In this document: positions 21,354 to 29,857 of the stretch, in pieces | Numbering within the stretch: position 1 is the first letter of the stretch | Layout of the letters: the number at the start of each line of letters is the position of its first letter | Assembly (NCBI RefSeq): GCF_001431595.1 | Contig: NZ_LDJO01000014.1 | Location: 124,001 to 188,000, forward strand | Length of the DNA: 64,000 nt | Origin: Stenotrophomonas acidaminiphila | GTDB taxonomy: Bacteria > Pseudomonadota > Gammaproteobacteria > Xanthomonadales > Xanthomonadaceae | Direction: 5' to 3' | The notes under the pieces: generated by a model | Told to the model about the DNA's origin: nothing | The model's database searches: none | What the model saw: the letters and a program-made list of their open reading frames with translations, nothing else | Program-made: the position numbers and the translations under genes

Positions 21354-22522
21354 ACGGCGCTGCTGCGGATACGGAAGTCGCGCTGTTCCTGCGCCGCCTG
21401 CAGCGTGGTGTGCTGGCCGCGTTCGGCCTGTGGGTGATGTGGCTGCTGGCGCCGATCCTGACCCCGTTCGTGGTCGCGCTGATGCTGGCCTGGCTGGGCG
21501 ATCCGCTGGTGGACCGGCTGGAGGCGCGCGGGCGTTCGCGCAACACCGCGGTGATCCTGGTGTTCGCGATGATGATCCTGCTGCTGGCGCTGGCGCTGCT
21601 GATCCTGGTGCCGCTGATCCAGCGCCAGATCGTCACCCTTGCCGCCTCGCTGCCGCAGGCGCAGGAATGGCTGATGGGCACGGCGCTGCCGTGGATCGAG
21701 CAGCGCACCGGCGTGGAGATCCTCGGCTGGCTGGCGCCCGAGCGCCTGTTCGAGTGGGTGCGCACGCACTGGCAGCAGGCCGGCGGCGCGGCGACCACGC
21801 TGTTCGGCTACGTGTCGCGCTCGGGCTTCGCGATGGTGACCTGGGTGGTGAACCTGGCGCTGCTGCCGATCCTGGCCTATTACTTCCTGCGCGACTGGGA
21901 CCGGCTGGTCGAGCGCGTGGCGGCGATGATCCCGCGCAACCACATCGAGACCGTATCGCGGCTGGCGCGCGAATCCGACGAGGTGCTGGGCGCGTTCATC
22001 CGCGGCCAGATCGTGGTGATGCTGGCGCTGGGCGTGGTCTATGCGGTCGGCCTGTCGCTGGTCGGGCTCAACCTCGGCCTGCTGATCGGCCTGATCGCCG
22101 GGCTGATCAGCTTCATTCCCTACCTGGGCGCCACCACCGGCGTGGTGCTGGCGGTGCTGGCGGCGCTGGTGCAGGCGCAGGGCGTGGACCTGAAGCTGCT
22201 GGCGCTGGTCGGCGTGGTGTTCACCGTCGGCCAGCTGCTGGAGAGCTACGTGCTCACCCCGCGCATCGTCGGCGACAAGATCGGCCTGCATCCGGTGGCG
22301 GTGATCTTCGCGGTGATGGCCGGCGGCCAGCTGTTCGGCTTCCTCGGCATGCTGCTGGCGCTGCCGGCGGCGGCGGTGATCAACGTGCTGCTGCGCTACG
22401 CGCACGAGCGCTACCGGCAGAGCGAACTGTATGCCGGCCATGGCCCGACCATCGTGCTGCACGCCAGCGGCGAGCCCGCGCCGGGCCTGGGCATCGTGCC
22501 GAAGGACGTCGAACCGAAGTGA
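21350..22522 (+). CDS. AI-2E/PerM family membrane transporter
   Basis: Inner-membrane protein of 390 residues with about eight membrane helices: two N-terminal, a soluble insert (QRQIVTLAASLPQAQEWL ...), then a C-terminal bundle including LLIGLIAGLISFIPYLGATTGVVLA and VLTPRIVGDKIGLHP, both signatures of the AI-2E transporter family. Members move autoinducer-2 or, in some cases, act as Na+/H+ antiporters; the substrate here is unknown. Start ATG at 21350 overlaps the preceding stop; its own stop overlaps the GTG of hda. Confidence 0.9.
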   Translation: MNGAAADTEVALFLRRLQRGVLAAFGLWVMWLLAPILTPFVVALMLAWLGDPLVDRLEARGRSRNTAVILVFAMMILLLALALLILVPLIQRQIVTLAASLPQAQEWLMGTALPWIEQRTGVEILGWLAPERLFEWVRTHWQQAGGAATTLFGYVSRSGFAMVTWVVNLALLPILAYYFLRDWDRLVERVAAMIPRNHIETVSRLARESDEVLGAFIRGQIVVMLALGVVYAVGLSLVGLNLGLLIGLIAGLISFIPYLGATTGVVLAVLAALVQAQGVDLKLLALVGVVFTVGQLLESYVLTPRIVGDKIGLHPVAVIFAVMAGGQLFGFLGMLLALPAAAVINVLLRYAHERYRQSELYAGHGPTIVLHASGEPAPGLGIVPKDVEPK

Positions 22523-23214
22523 GCGTGCCGCAGTTGCCGCTGGCCCTGCGCTATCCGCCGGACCAGCGATTGGAGAGCTTCATCGGCGCCCCGGACGGGG
22601 CGCTGGCGCAGCTGCGCGCCGCCGCCACCGGCGGCAGCCGCGACTGGATCTACCTGGTCGGTCCGGCCGGCAGCGGCAAGACGCACCTGGCGCTGGCCGT
22701 GTGCGCTGCTGCCGAGCAGGCCGGGCGTGGTTCGGCCTACCTGCCGCTGCAGGCCGCGGCCGGGCGCCTGCACGATGCGCTGGAGGCGCTGGAAGGGCGC
22801 GACGTGGTCGCGCTGGACGGCCTGGACGCCATCGCCGGCCGGCGCGAGGACGAAGTGGCGCTGTTCGACTTCCACAACCGCGCTCGCGCGGCGGGCGTGA
22901 CCCTGCTCTATACCGCCACGGCCGCGCCCGACGCGCTCGGGCTGGTGCTGCCCGACCTGCGTTCGCGCCTGTCGCAGTGCGGGCGCATCGTGCTGGACGC
23001 GCTGGACGACGACGGACGCGGCGCCGTGCTGCGCGAGCGCGCGATCCGGCGCGGGCTGGCGCTGGACGAGGCGGCCATCGACTGGCTGCTCACCCGCACC
23101 GGCCGCGACCTGGGCGGACTGGTGGTGCTGCTGGACCGGCTCGACCGCGAGTCGCTCGCGGCCAAGCGGCGCATCACCGTGCCGTTCCTGCGCAAGGTGC
23201 TGGACGTGTCCTGA
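22519..23214 (+). CDS. hda: DnaA-related regulatory inactivator Hda
   Basis: AAA+ protein homologous to the middle of DnaA; with the sliding clamp it stimulates ATP hydrolysis by DnaA and so limits re-initiation of replication. 231 residues. SVPQLPLALRYPP is the clamp-binding (QLPL) N-terminus; Walker A GPAGSGKTHLA, Walker B-like VVALDGLDAI, and the C-terminal sensor region ITVPFLRKVLD follow. The GTG at 22519 overlaps the permease stop (GTGA), so translation is coupled. Last gene of the three-gene operon. Confidence 0.93.
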   Translation: MSVPQLPLALRYPPDQRLESFIGAPDGALAQLRAAATGGSRDWIYLVGPAGSGKTHLALAVCAAAEQAGRGSAYLPLQAAAGRLHDALEALEGRDVVALDGLDAIAGRREDEVALFDFHNRARAAGVTLLYTATAAPDALGLVLPDLRSRLSQCGRIVLDALDDDGRGAVLRERAIRRGLALDEAAIDWLLTRTGRDLGGLVVLLDRLDRESLAAKRRITVPFLRKVLDVS

Positions 23215-23573
23215 GCGGTGCGGCTACCGCCTTGCCGGGTTTCACCGGGAACGTTCCATGCGAGGCAAGCGGCTGGCGCAGGTGCGGGGCTTGTGCTTGC
23301 ATTCCGTGTTCGGGACAGCACGAGGCCTCGCCGGGAAAGCGGCTTACGGGGCAAGCTCCGTACCTGCGACGAATCCGTTCCCTCGCCGGTGGAGCCTGCT
23401 CCTGGAAACGGGTTAGGCCTGGGTTATCCCCGATGCGCTGAATGCCGGCACCGGGAGCGTAGCCCCGGCCCGTGGTTGAACGGAGCGTTGGCGCAGTGGT
23501 TTCCCGTAGGTGCGGGGCTTGCCCCGCACGAGGCTTCACCGGGGAAGCCCCCATCGCGCACCAAGGTGCGCTC
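23215..23573. repeat. Gene-free region with degenerate and intact REP-type repeats
   Basis: Two related elements lie here. At 23504-23578, CGTAGGTGCGGGGC opens a copy that closes with GGTGCGCTCCTACG, with GCGGGGCTTGCCCCGC nested inside. At 23277-23368 a decayed relative has GCAGGTGCGGGGC at one end and CCGTACCTGCG at the other. They resemble the REP at 15710 in their outer arms. I see no gene in the gap, and the last repeat touches the 3' end of murU. Confidence 0.6.
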
Positions 23574-24275
23574 CTACGGGAGGGATTCTTCCAGCGCCTG
23601 CAGCCGCTGCGGCGTGCCGACGTCGGTCCACCGGCCGCGGTGGTGCTGGCCGCTGATGCGGCCCTGCGCCATGAAGTGTTTCTGCAGCGGCACCACGCTG
23701 AAACGCGGCGGCGTGCGCTCGCTGCCCGGCGCATCGCCGATCACCGCGCGCCAGCCGTCGAGGATCGACGGGCGGTACATGCCGATGCCGGCATAGGTCA
23801 GGCAGGGCGCGTCGCGGTCGTTGTGCAGCACGCCCTGGGCGTCGAGGCGGTAATCGCCCTGCGGGTGCTGCGGCGGGTTGTCCACCAGCACCAGGTGGGC
23901 CTCGCCGGTCGGTTCGCGCGGCAGCAGCGAGAAATCGAAGTCGGTCCAGATGTCGCCGTTGACCACCAGGAACGGCGCCTCGCCGAGCAGCGGCAGCGCG
24001 TTGAGCATGCCGCCACCGGTCTCCAGCGGGGTCGGCCCTTCGCAGGCGTAGTGCAGGCGCAGGTTCCAGCGGCTGCCGTCGCCCAGTACTTCGGGAAACT
24101 GTTCGGCCAGCCAGGAGGTATTGACCACCACCTCGCGCACGCCGAGCGCGGCCAGCTTTTCCAGGTGCCAGGCGATCAGCGGGCGGCCGCCGGCATGCAG
24201 CAGCGGCTTGGGCGTGCGCTCGGTGAGCGGGCGCATGCGCTCGCCCAGCCCCGCGGCGAAAACCAGCGCCTTCAT
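23574..24275 (-). CDS. murU: N-acetylmuramate-1-phosphate uridylyltransferase
   Basis: Sugar nucleotidyltransferase that makes UDP-MurNAc from MurNAc-1-phosphate in the peptidoglycan recycling shortcut that bypasses de novo, fosfomycin-sensitive synthesis. 233 residues with the nucleotidyltransferase signature LVFAAGLGERMRPLTERTPKPLL, GGMLNALPLLG, LVVNGDIWTDFDF and WTDVGTPQRLQAL. Start ATG 24275 overlaps the stop of the kinase gene (ATGA). The tight pairing with AmgK distinguishes it from general glucose-1-phosphate nucleotidyltransferases. Confidence 0.88.
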   Translation of the reverse strand: MKALVFAAGLGERMRPLTERTPKPLLHAGGRPLIAWHLEKLAALGVREVVVNTSWLAEQFPEVLGDGSRWNLRLHYACEGPTPLETGGGMLNALPLLGEAPFLVVNGDIWTDFDFSLLPREPTGEAHLVLVDNPPQHPQGDYRLDAQGVLHNDRDAPCLTYAGIGMYRPSILDGWRAVIGDAPGSERTPPRFSVVPLQKHFMAQGRISGQHHRGRWTDVGTPQRLQALEESLP

Positions 24276-25285
24276 CGCGTGGCCCGTTCGGCCAGCGCCG
24301 GCTTGATGCGGTCTTCCAGCAGCGCCAGCAGGGCGGACAGCTGCGGATGGCGCGGCAGCACCTCGTCCAGATAGGCGACGAAGCGCGGCACGTCTTCCAG
24401 GTAGTGGCTCTTGCCGTCGCGGTAGTGCAGGCGGGAGAAGATGCCCAGGATCTTCAGGTGCCGCTGCACGCCCATCCAGTCGGCATCGCGCAGGAAGGTG
24501 GCGCGGTCGGGCACCGGCAGGCCGGCGGCGAGGGCGCGCGCGTGGTAGCGCGCCAGCCAGCCGTCCACGCGTTCCAGCGGCCAGCTCAGGAAGGCGTCCT
24601 TGAACAGGCTCACCGGGTCGTAGGCGATGGGGCCGCGCACCAGGTCCTGGAAGTCCAGCACCGCCGGGCCATCTTCCACCGGCATCAGGTTGCGCGGCAT
24701 GAAGTCGCGGTGGGTCATCAGCTGCGCCTGGCCCAGCGCGTTGTCCATCAACCGCCGCTGCGCCAGCTGCAGGCCTTCGATCTCGCCGCAGTCCAGCGCC
24801 AGGCCGAGATGGCGCTGCAGGAACCATTCGTCGAACAGGCCCGCATCGCGCTGCAGCAGCGCTTCGCCGAAATGGCCGAAGCCCTCCGGCACCGGGATCG
24901 ACTGCAGCCGGACCAACTGCTCCATGGCGCGGTCGAACCACGCGTCGGCATTGCCGTCGTCCAGCAGCCGCGCCAGGGTCGGCGCACCCAGGTCTTCCAG
25001 CATCAGGAAGCCGGCGTCCAGGTCCTGCGCGAGCAGGGCCGGCACCCGCAGCCCGTGCGCCAGCAGCAGTTCGCGCATGCGCAGCCACGGCCGCGGATCT
25101 TCCAGGCCGGGCGGGGCGTCCATGACGATGTGGCTGCCGGCATCACCGGTGACGCGCCAGTAGCTGCGGAAACCGGCGTCCACCGAGGCGCGCTCGATGT
25201 CGGCCGCGCCGTCGCCCAACTGGTGGCGGGCCCAATCCAGGCGCTGCCGCGCGCGCTGCGGTTCCAGGGAGGTGTCCGGGGTCAT
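24272..25285 (-). CDS. amgK: N-acetylmuramate/N-acetylglucosamine anomeric kinase
   Basis: Phosphotransferase-fold kinase that phosphorylates MurNAc at C1, feeding MurU. 337 residues. Shows the aminoglycoside-phosphotransferase pattern: RSYWRVTGDAGSHIVMDAPP (nucleotide lobe), catalytic loop THRDFMPRNLM, metal-binding DFQDLVRGPIAYDPVSLFKD, and the C-terminal SRLHYRDGKSHYLEDVPRF typical of AmgK. ATG 25285. Two-gene operon with murU. Confidence 0.88.
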   Translation of the reverse strand: MTPDTSLEPQRARQRLDWARHQLGDGAADIERASVDAGFRSYWRVTGDAGSHIVMDAPPGLEDPRPWLRMRELLLAHGLRVPALLAQDLDAGFLMLEDLGAPTLARLLDDGNADAWFDRAMEQLVRLQSIPVPEGFGHFGEALLQRDAGLFDEWFLQRHLGLALDCGEIEGLQLAQRRLMDNALGQAQLMTHRDFMPRNLMPVEDGPAVLDFQDLVRGPIAYDPVSLFKDAFLSWPLERVDGWLARYHARALAAGLPVPDRATFLRDADWMGVQRHLKILGIFSRLHYRDGKSHYLEDVPRFVAYLDEVLPRHPQLSALLALLEDRIKPALAERATR

Positions 25286-25376
25286 CGGTGAAGCGTGCTC
25301 GCAGGTGCCATGGAGCGCGCGCAGGGCGGCAGGGCCCTGCGGCGTTCCCGTGTTCGAAGGGGAAGGGGTGGAACGT

Positions 25377-25646
25377 TCAGCGCTTGCCGCTGACCAGCCG
25401 CAGCAGTGCCAGCAGGGCGACCGCGCCGACGATGGCGCCGACGAAACCGGCCGGCTGCCCGGCGGCGTACCAGCCCATGTAGCGGCCGAACCAGCCGGCG
25501 AACACCGCGCCGGCGATGCCCAGCACGATGGTCAGCAGGCAGCCCATGCGGTTGTTGCCGGGCATGAAGAAGCGCCCCAGCAGGCCGACCACGAAGCCGA
25601 CCAGGATGATGTACAGCCAGCTGTCGCTGCCAAACAGTCCGCTCAT
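25377..25646 (-). CDS. GlsB/YeaQ/YmgE family membrane protein
   Basis: Small inner-membrane protein of 89 residues with three glycine-rich hydrophobic helices (LYIILVGFVVGLLGRFFMPG, MGCLLTIVLGIAGAVFAGWFGR, GFVGAIVGAVALLALLRL). Matches the transglycosylase-associated (GlsB/YeaQ/YmgE) family, often stress-induced; the molecular role is not known. ATG 25646. Probably a single-gene unit between the M20 peptidase and amgK. Confidence 0.88.
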   Translation of the reverse strand: MSGLFGSDSWLYIILVGFVVGLLGRFFMPGNNRMGCLLTIVLGIAGAVFAGWFGRYMGWYAAGQPAGFVGAIVGAVALLALLRLVSGKR

Positions 25647-25710
25647 GGATCCACCCGCCTCAAGGAAAAACGCAGCCTAGCAAGGCCGGGCTGCGTCGTC
25701 ATCGCGCCGC

Positions 25711-27204
25711 TCAGCAGCAGCCGTGGCCGCCGTGGCGGGTGCCGCTGTCGGCATGCACCTTGGAGCCGCTGGTCTCGCCGCGCAGGCTGGCCGCGTGGTG
25801 GTCGAACAGCACCTTGGATACGCAGGCGGTGACCCGCTTGCCCATCGGGATGTGCAGGAACTCGTTCGGGCCATGCGCGTTGGAGTGCGGGCCGAGCACG
25901 CCGGTGATCATGAACTGCGCACCGGGGAACTTCTCGCCCAGCATGCCCATGAACGGGATCGAGCCGCCTTCGCCCATGTACATGGCCGGCTTGCCGAAGA
26001 AGGCCTGGCTGGCCGCGTCGATCGACTGTTCCAGCCACGGCGCCATGGCCGGCGCGTTCCAGCCGGTGGAGGCCTTTTCCAGCTCCAGGGTGACGTGCGC
26101 GCCGTTCGGCGGGTCGCGCAGCAGCGCTTCCTTCAGCAGCTCGCCGCAGGCCTTGCCGTTGGCGGTCGGCGGCAGGCGCAGCGACAGCTTCACCGAGGTC
26201 TCCGGGCGCAGCACGTTGCCGGCCGATTCCAGCGGCGGCATGCCGCCGATGCCGGTGACCGACAGCGCCGGGCGCCAGGTGCGGTTGAGCACCAGCTCGG
26301 CCAGGTCCTCGTTCATCGGCTTGAGCCCGTCGACCAGCGGGAACTTGTCGAAGATGGCGGTATCGACCACCTCGGCGGCGCGTTTGGCCTGCTCCAGGCG
26401 CTCGGCCGGGATCTCGGTGTGCAGGCCGTCGAGCAGGATGCGGCCGGTGTTCTCGTCCTCGATCCGCGAGAGCAGCTGGCGCAGCAGGCGGAAGCTGGAC
26501 GGCACCACGCCGGAGGCGTCGCCGGAGTGCACGCCCTCGTTGAGTACTTTGACGGTGAAGTTGCCGCCGGTCAGGCCGCGCAGCGAAGTGGTGCACCACA
26601 GCTGGTCGTAGTTGGCGCAGCCCGAGTCCAGACACACCACCAGCGACGGCTGGCCGATGCGCCCGGCCAGGTGGTCGACGTAGGCCGGCAGGTCGTAGGA
26701 GCCGGATTCCTCGCAGGCCTCGATCAGGATCACGCAGCGCGCGTGCGGCAGGCCCTGCTCCTGCAGGGCGAGCACGGCGGCCAGCGAACCGAACAGGGCA
26801 TAGCCGTCGTCGGCACCACCGCGGCCGTACAGCTTGTCGCCGCGCAGCACCGGCTTCCACGGGCCCAGGTCGGCATCCCAGCCGGTCATCTCCGGCTGCT
26901 TGTCCAGGTGGCCGTAGAGCAGCACGGTGTCGTCGCCCGTTTCCGGGCCGGAGGCCGGGATTTCCAGGAAGATCAGCGGGGTACGGCCTTCCAGGCGGAC
27001 CACCTCGACCTGCAGGCCCGGGATCTTCTGCGCCTTGGCCCAGTCCTCCATCAGCGCCACGGCCTGGTCCATGTAGCCATTGGCAACCCAGTTCGCGTCG
27101 AACATCGGCGACTTGTTGGGGATGCGGATGTAGTCGACCAGCTGCGGGACGATGTCGTTGTCCCACTTGTCACTCAGAAATTGGCCGAGCTTGGCGCTGT
27201 CCAT
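25711..27204 (-). CDS. M20 family metallopeptidase (dipeptidase-like)
   Basis: Zinc-dependent peptidase of the M20 fold, probably cytosolic and acting on dipeptides or acylated amino acids. 497 residues. Metal and catalytic motifs: LLYGHLDKQPE (His, catalytic Asp), GRGGADDGYALF (bridging Asp), EACEESGSYDLPAY (catalytic and metal Glu), CLDSGC (metal Asp) and GVLGPHSNAHGPNEFLHIP (metal His). A dimerisation insert is present at about residues 215-390. The C-terminus ends in GTRHGGHGCC, a His/Cys tail not needed by the fold that might bind metal. ATG 27204. Confidence 0.9.
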   Translation of the reverse strand: MDSAKLGQFLSDKWDNDIVPQLVDYIRIPNKSPMFDANWVANGYMDQAVALMEDWAKAQKIPGLQVEVVRLEGRTPLIFLEIPASGPETGDDTVLLYGHLDKQPEMTGWDADLGPWKPVLRGDKLYGRGGADDGYALFGSLAAVLALQEQGLPHARCVILIEACEESGSYDLPAYVDHLAGRIGQPSLVVCLDSGCANYDQLWCTTSLRGLTGGNFTVKVLNEGVHSGDASGVVPSSFRLLRQLLSRIEDENTGRILLDGLHTEIPAERLEQAKRAAEVVDTAIFDKFPLVDGLKPMNEDLAELVLNRTWRPALSVTGIGGMPPLESAGNVLRPETSVKLSLRLPPTANGKACGELLKEALLRDPPNGAHVTLELEKASTGWNAPAMAPWLEQSIDAASQAFFGKPAMYMGEGGSIPFMGMLGEKFPGAQFMITGVLGPHSNAHGPNEFLHIPMGKRVTACVSKVLFDHHAASLRGETSGSKVHADSGTRHGGHGCC

Positions 27205-27256
27205 TCAGGAACTCCGGTTGCGAAGGTTTCAGATGCGCCCATTCTACGCCGTCCGT

Positions 27257-27278
27257 CTTGTAGGGATTTTCCTACAAG
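27257..27278. promoter_or_regulatory. Perfect inverted repeat upstream of comEA-like gene
   Basis: CTTGTAGG and CCTACAAG are separated by GATTTT, between the divergent M20 peptidase and comEA-like starts. It could be an operator or an RNA hairpin; I know of no factor assigned to it. Confidence 0.5.
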
Positions 27279-27404
27279 GAATCGGGAGGTTTGCCGGCTG
27301 CGGCGTGAAGGCGCGCCGGATAGGCTGTATTCATGTGGCGCGGAACACTGGTCTGGCCGGCGGGGATGCCGGCATTCCAGTCCAAGCCACAAGGAGTAGC
27401 AGCG

Positions 27405-27737
27405 ATGAAGCTTTTCACCATGATGCTGAAGTCACTGGTTCTGGCGTTGTTGTTGACCGCATCGGCACATGCCACGGACAAGGTCGACATCAACACCGCC
27501 ACCGCGGCGGAGCTGGACCGGGTACTGGTGAATGTCGGCGCCGCCAAGGCGCAGGCGATCATCGAGTACCGACAGGCGAACGGTCCTTTCAAGAGTGTCG
27601 AGGAACTGGCACTGGTGAAAGGCATCGGATTGAAGACGGTCGAACGGAATCGTGACCTGATCGGCGTGGGCGCAGGAACCGCCTCCGCCGCCAGGAGTGC
27701 CAAGGCGGCAACGGCCAAGCCGGTCGAAAGGCGTTGA
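27405..27737 (+). CDS. ComEA-like helix-hairpin-helix protein
   Basis: Exported DNA-binding protein of 110 residues. Signal peptide MKLFTMMLKSLVLALLLTASAHA, then VDINTATAAELDRVLVNVGAAKAQAIIEYRQANGPF, the double helix-hairpin-helix seen in ComEA, and a short Ala/Lys-rich tail. Periplasmic ComEA binds incoming DNA during natural transformation alongside type IV pili, so this fits a competent Xanthomonad, although such short proteins may have other roles. ATG 27405 follows AAGGAG at 27391-27396. Confidence 0.85.
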   Translation: MKLFTMMLKSLVLALLLTASAHATDKVDINTATAAELDRVLVNVGAAKAQAIIEYRQANGPFKSVEELALVKGIGLKTVERNRDLIGVGAGTASAARSAKAATAKPVERR

Positions 27738-27842
27738 GCTTGAAGGAGTTGCACTATGTGAGTCGTCTGGACGACGGCCACACGGAGAACCCCGCATAGC
27801 CAGGAGGCAGGGGAGAGGCAGGAAGCCTACAAGGACGTGAAT

Positions 27843-27887
27843 ATCGCCCGGTGTTGCACAGTGACGTGCAGCTGGGCGATTTTTTTT
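27843..27887 (+). terminator. Rho-independent terminator downstream of comEA-like gene
   Basis: ATCGCCC (27843-27849) pairs with GGGCGAT (27874-27880), with a further TGCAC/GTGCA stem inside, followed by seven Ts. It ends about 105 bases of untranslated sequence after comEA, which might form a small RNA with its own promoter. Confidence 0.7.
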
Positions 27888-28286
27888 GGGCCGTGGTGGA
27901 CACCCGATGCCAGGCATCGAGTGCCGCATTCCCGATCAATGCCAGCCGCCAGCCGCCAGCCGCCAGCCGCCAGGCCGGGCTGCGCCTCCTGCCGGCCATG
28001 CAGACAACGCGGGCGCCTCTCGTCCTGCGCAGCGGAGCGGGCGGGGTTCGGCGCCCGTGCAGTGGCCCGGGCGTGCACGCAGTGGCTGGCGATGCTTGCC
28101 CGACCCGACCCGACCATTGCCCAGCCATCGGTCACCCTGTCCCGTCGCGCCCGGCAAGGGTCGGCGGCACGCACTGCGACCGGTACCGGTGACGCTGCCC
28201 CGCGGTGGCAGGGGCAGGGGCAAGGGCTGAGCGGTTGACTGTGGAAAGTCGCCGGTCCGCGCCCGCGTGATGCGGGTGCCCGGGCC
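27888..28286. repeat. Gene-free region with a 7-bp tandem repeat
   Basis: GCCAGCC is repeated in tandem about four and a half times at 27941-27973. The remaining sequence up to the GntP permease stop has no credible gene on either strand; short open frames lack ribosome-binding sites and family resemblance. Confidence 0.55.
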
Positions 28287-29693
28287 TCAGACCACGCCGG
28301 TGGCGTAGTACACGCCGATGATCGCGAACACCGCCAGAGTCTTGATCACGGTGATGGCGAAGATGTCCTTGTAGGACTGGCGATGGGTCAGGCCGGTGAC
28401 GGCGAGCACGGTGATGACCGCGCCGTTGTGCGGCAGCGTATCCATGCCGCCGGAGGCCATCGCCGCCACCCGGTGCAGTACTTCCATCGGGATGCCGGCG
28501 GCCTGCGCGTTGGCGATGAAGCTGTCGGCCATCGCCGCCAGGGCAATGCTCATGCCGCCCGAGGCCGAGCCGGTGATGCCGGCCATGGCGGTGACCGAAA
28601 TGGCCTCGTTGACCAGCGGGTTGGGAATGGAACCCAGGGCGTTGGCAACGACCAGGAAGCCGGGCAGGGCGGCGATGACCGCGCCGAAGCCGTACTCGGA
28701 GGCGGTGTTCATCGACGCCAGCATGGCACCGCCGATCGCCGATTTCGTGCCTTCGGCGAAGGCGGCCACCACCGGCTTCCAGGCGAGGACGACGACGCTG
28801 AGGATGCCCATCAGCAGCGCACCCTGCACCGCCCAGATGGCGGCGACCTTGGACACTTCCTGCACCACCGGCGCGGGGTTGCCGATCACCGCCGGCAGGA
28901 ACGACTGGCTTTCGCCGTAGAAGCCGGGGATCCAGCGGGTGAACAGGAAATTGGCCACGCCCACCAGCAGCAGCGGCAGCACCGCCAGCAGCGGGTGCGC
29001 GAGGCGGTCGCCCTGGAACGGTTCGGGCTCGTTGCGCAGCGCCTCGTCGGCACCGGCGTATCCCTCGCCGCGGGCGATGGCGACCCGGCGCCGCCATTCC
29101 AGGTAGCTCATGCCCAGCACCAGGATCACCACCGTGCCGATCACCCCCAGCCACGGCGCGGCCCAACTGGTGGTGCCGAAGAACGAGGCCGGGATGATGT
29201 TCTGGATCTGCGGCGTGCCCGGCAGCGCGTCCATGGTGAAGGTGAAGGCACCCAGGGCGATGGTGCCCGGGATCAACCGCTTGGGAATGTTGCTCTGGCG
29301 GAACAGCTCGGCGGCGAACGGGTAGACCGCGAACACCACCACGAACAGCGACACGCCGCCGTAGGTCAGCAGGGCGCAGACCAGCACGATGGACAGCATC
29401 GCGCGCTGTGCGCCGACCAGGCGGATGGTGGCGGTGACGATCGATTTGGAGAAGCCGGAGATTTCGATCAGCTTGCCGAACACCGCGCCGAGCAGGAATA
29501 CCGGGAAGTACAGCTTCAGGAAGCCGACCATCTTGTCCATGAACAGGCCGGTGAACATCGGCTGCACCAGCGTCGGGTCGGTCAGCAGCACCGCGCCCAG
29601 CGCCGCCACCGGCGCGAACAGGATCACGCTGTAGCCGCGGTAGGCCACGAACATCAGGAAGCACAGCGCCGCCAGTACGATCAGAAACGACAT
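28287..29693 (-). CDS. GntP-family permease, probable 3-hydroxybutyrate transporter
   Basis: Inner-membrane H+-coupled permease of about 468 residues with roughly twelve helices. GntP signatures include YGGVSLFVVVFAVYPFAAEL, IPGTIALGAFTFTMDALPGT and TGSASGGMSIALAAMADSF. The family carries gluconate and other hydroxy acids; in Pseudomonas a GntP-type permease is encoded beside 3HB dehydrogenase. ATG 29693 opens directly into the first helix; longer frames upstream cross the promoter. It is divergent from a TonB receptor and shares an upstream motif with the 3HB dehydrogenase gene, which is why I favour 3HB as substrate. Confidence 0.85.
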   Translation of the reverse strand: MSFLIVLAALCFLMFVAYRGYSVILFAPVAALGAVLLTDPTLVQPMFTGLFMDKMVGFLKLYFPVFLLGAVFGKLIEISGFSKSIVTATIRLVGAQRAMLSIVLVCALLTYGGVSLFVVVFAVYPFAAELFRQSNIPKRLIPGTIALGAFTFTMDALPGTPQIQNIIPASFFGTTSWAAPWLGVIGTVVILVLGMSYLEWRRRVAIARGEGYAGADEALRNEPEPFQGDRLAHPLLAVLPLLLVGVANFLFTRWIPGFYGESQSFLPAVIGNPAPVVQEVSKVAAIWAVQGALLMGILSVVVLAWKPVVAAFAEGTKSAIGGAMLASMNTASEYGFGAVIAALPGFLVVANALGSIPNPLVNEAISVTAMAGITGSASGGMSIALAAMADSFIANAQAAGIPMEVLHRVAAMASGGMDTLPHNGAVITVLAVTGLTHRQSYKDIFAITVIKTLAVFAIIGVYYATGVV

Positions 29694-29757
29694 CCCACGG
29701 CTCCCCGGCCAGACACGATGCCGGCGAGTATCGGGAGCCCGGCCGGACCGGCCCACT

Positions 29758-29772
29758 GTACGAACGGACGAT
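29758..29772. promoter_or_regulatory. Candidate regulator site in the permease/TonB receptor gap
   Basis: GTACGAACGGACGAT, 65 bases before the permease start. It matches GTACGAAAGTACGAT at 43582-43596 at 13 of 15 positions, and that site is also 65 bases before the dehydrogenase start. A weak -10-like GATACT follows 25 bases downstream on the minus strand. Confidence 0.5.
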
Positions 29773-29857
29773 ACGCCTGGTCCTAACGCCCCGTTAACGT
29801 GCGCAGCGTGGGCGGCATCCGTGTGCCGCCGTGTCATACCCGGGAGGAGGGAGACCA

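Noticed and set aside
27941-27973. GCCAGCC tandem array as a CRISPR or satellite of a phage attachment site
   Set aside because: Period of 7 bases with no spacers and no integrase or tRNA nearby; a simple slippage repeat.
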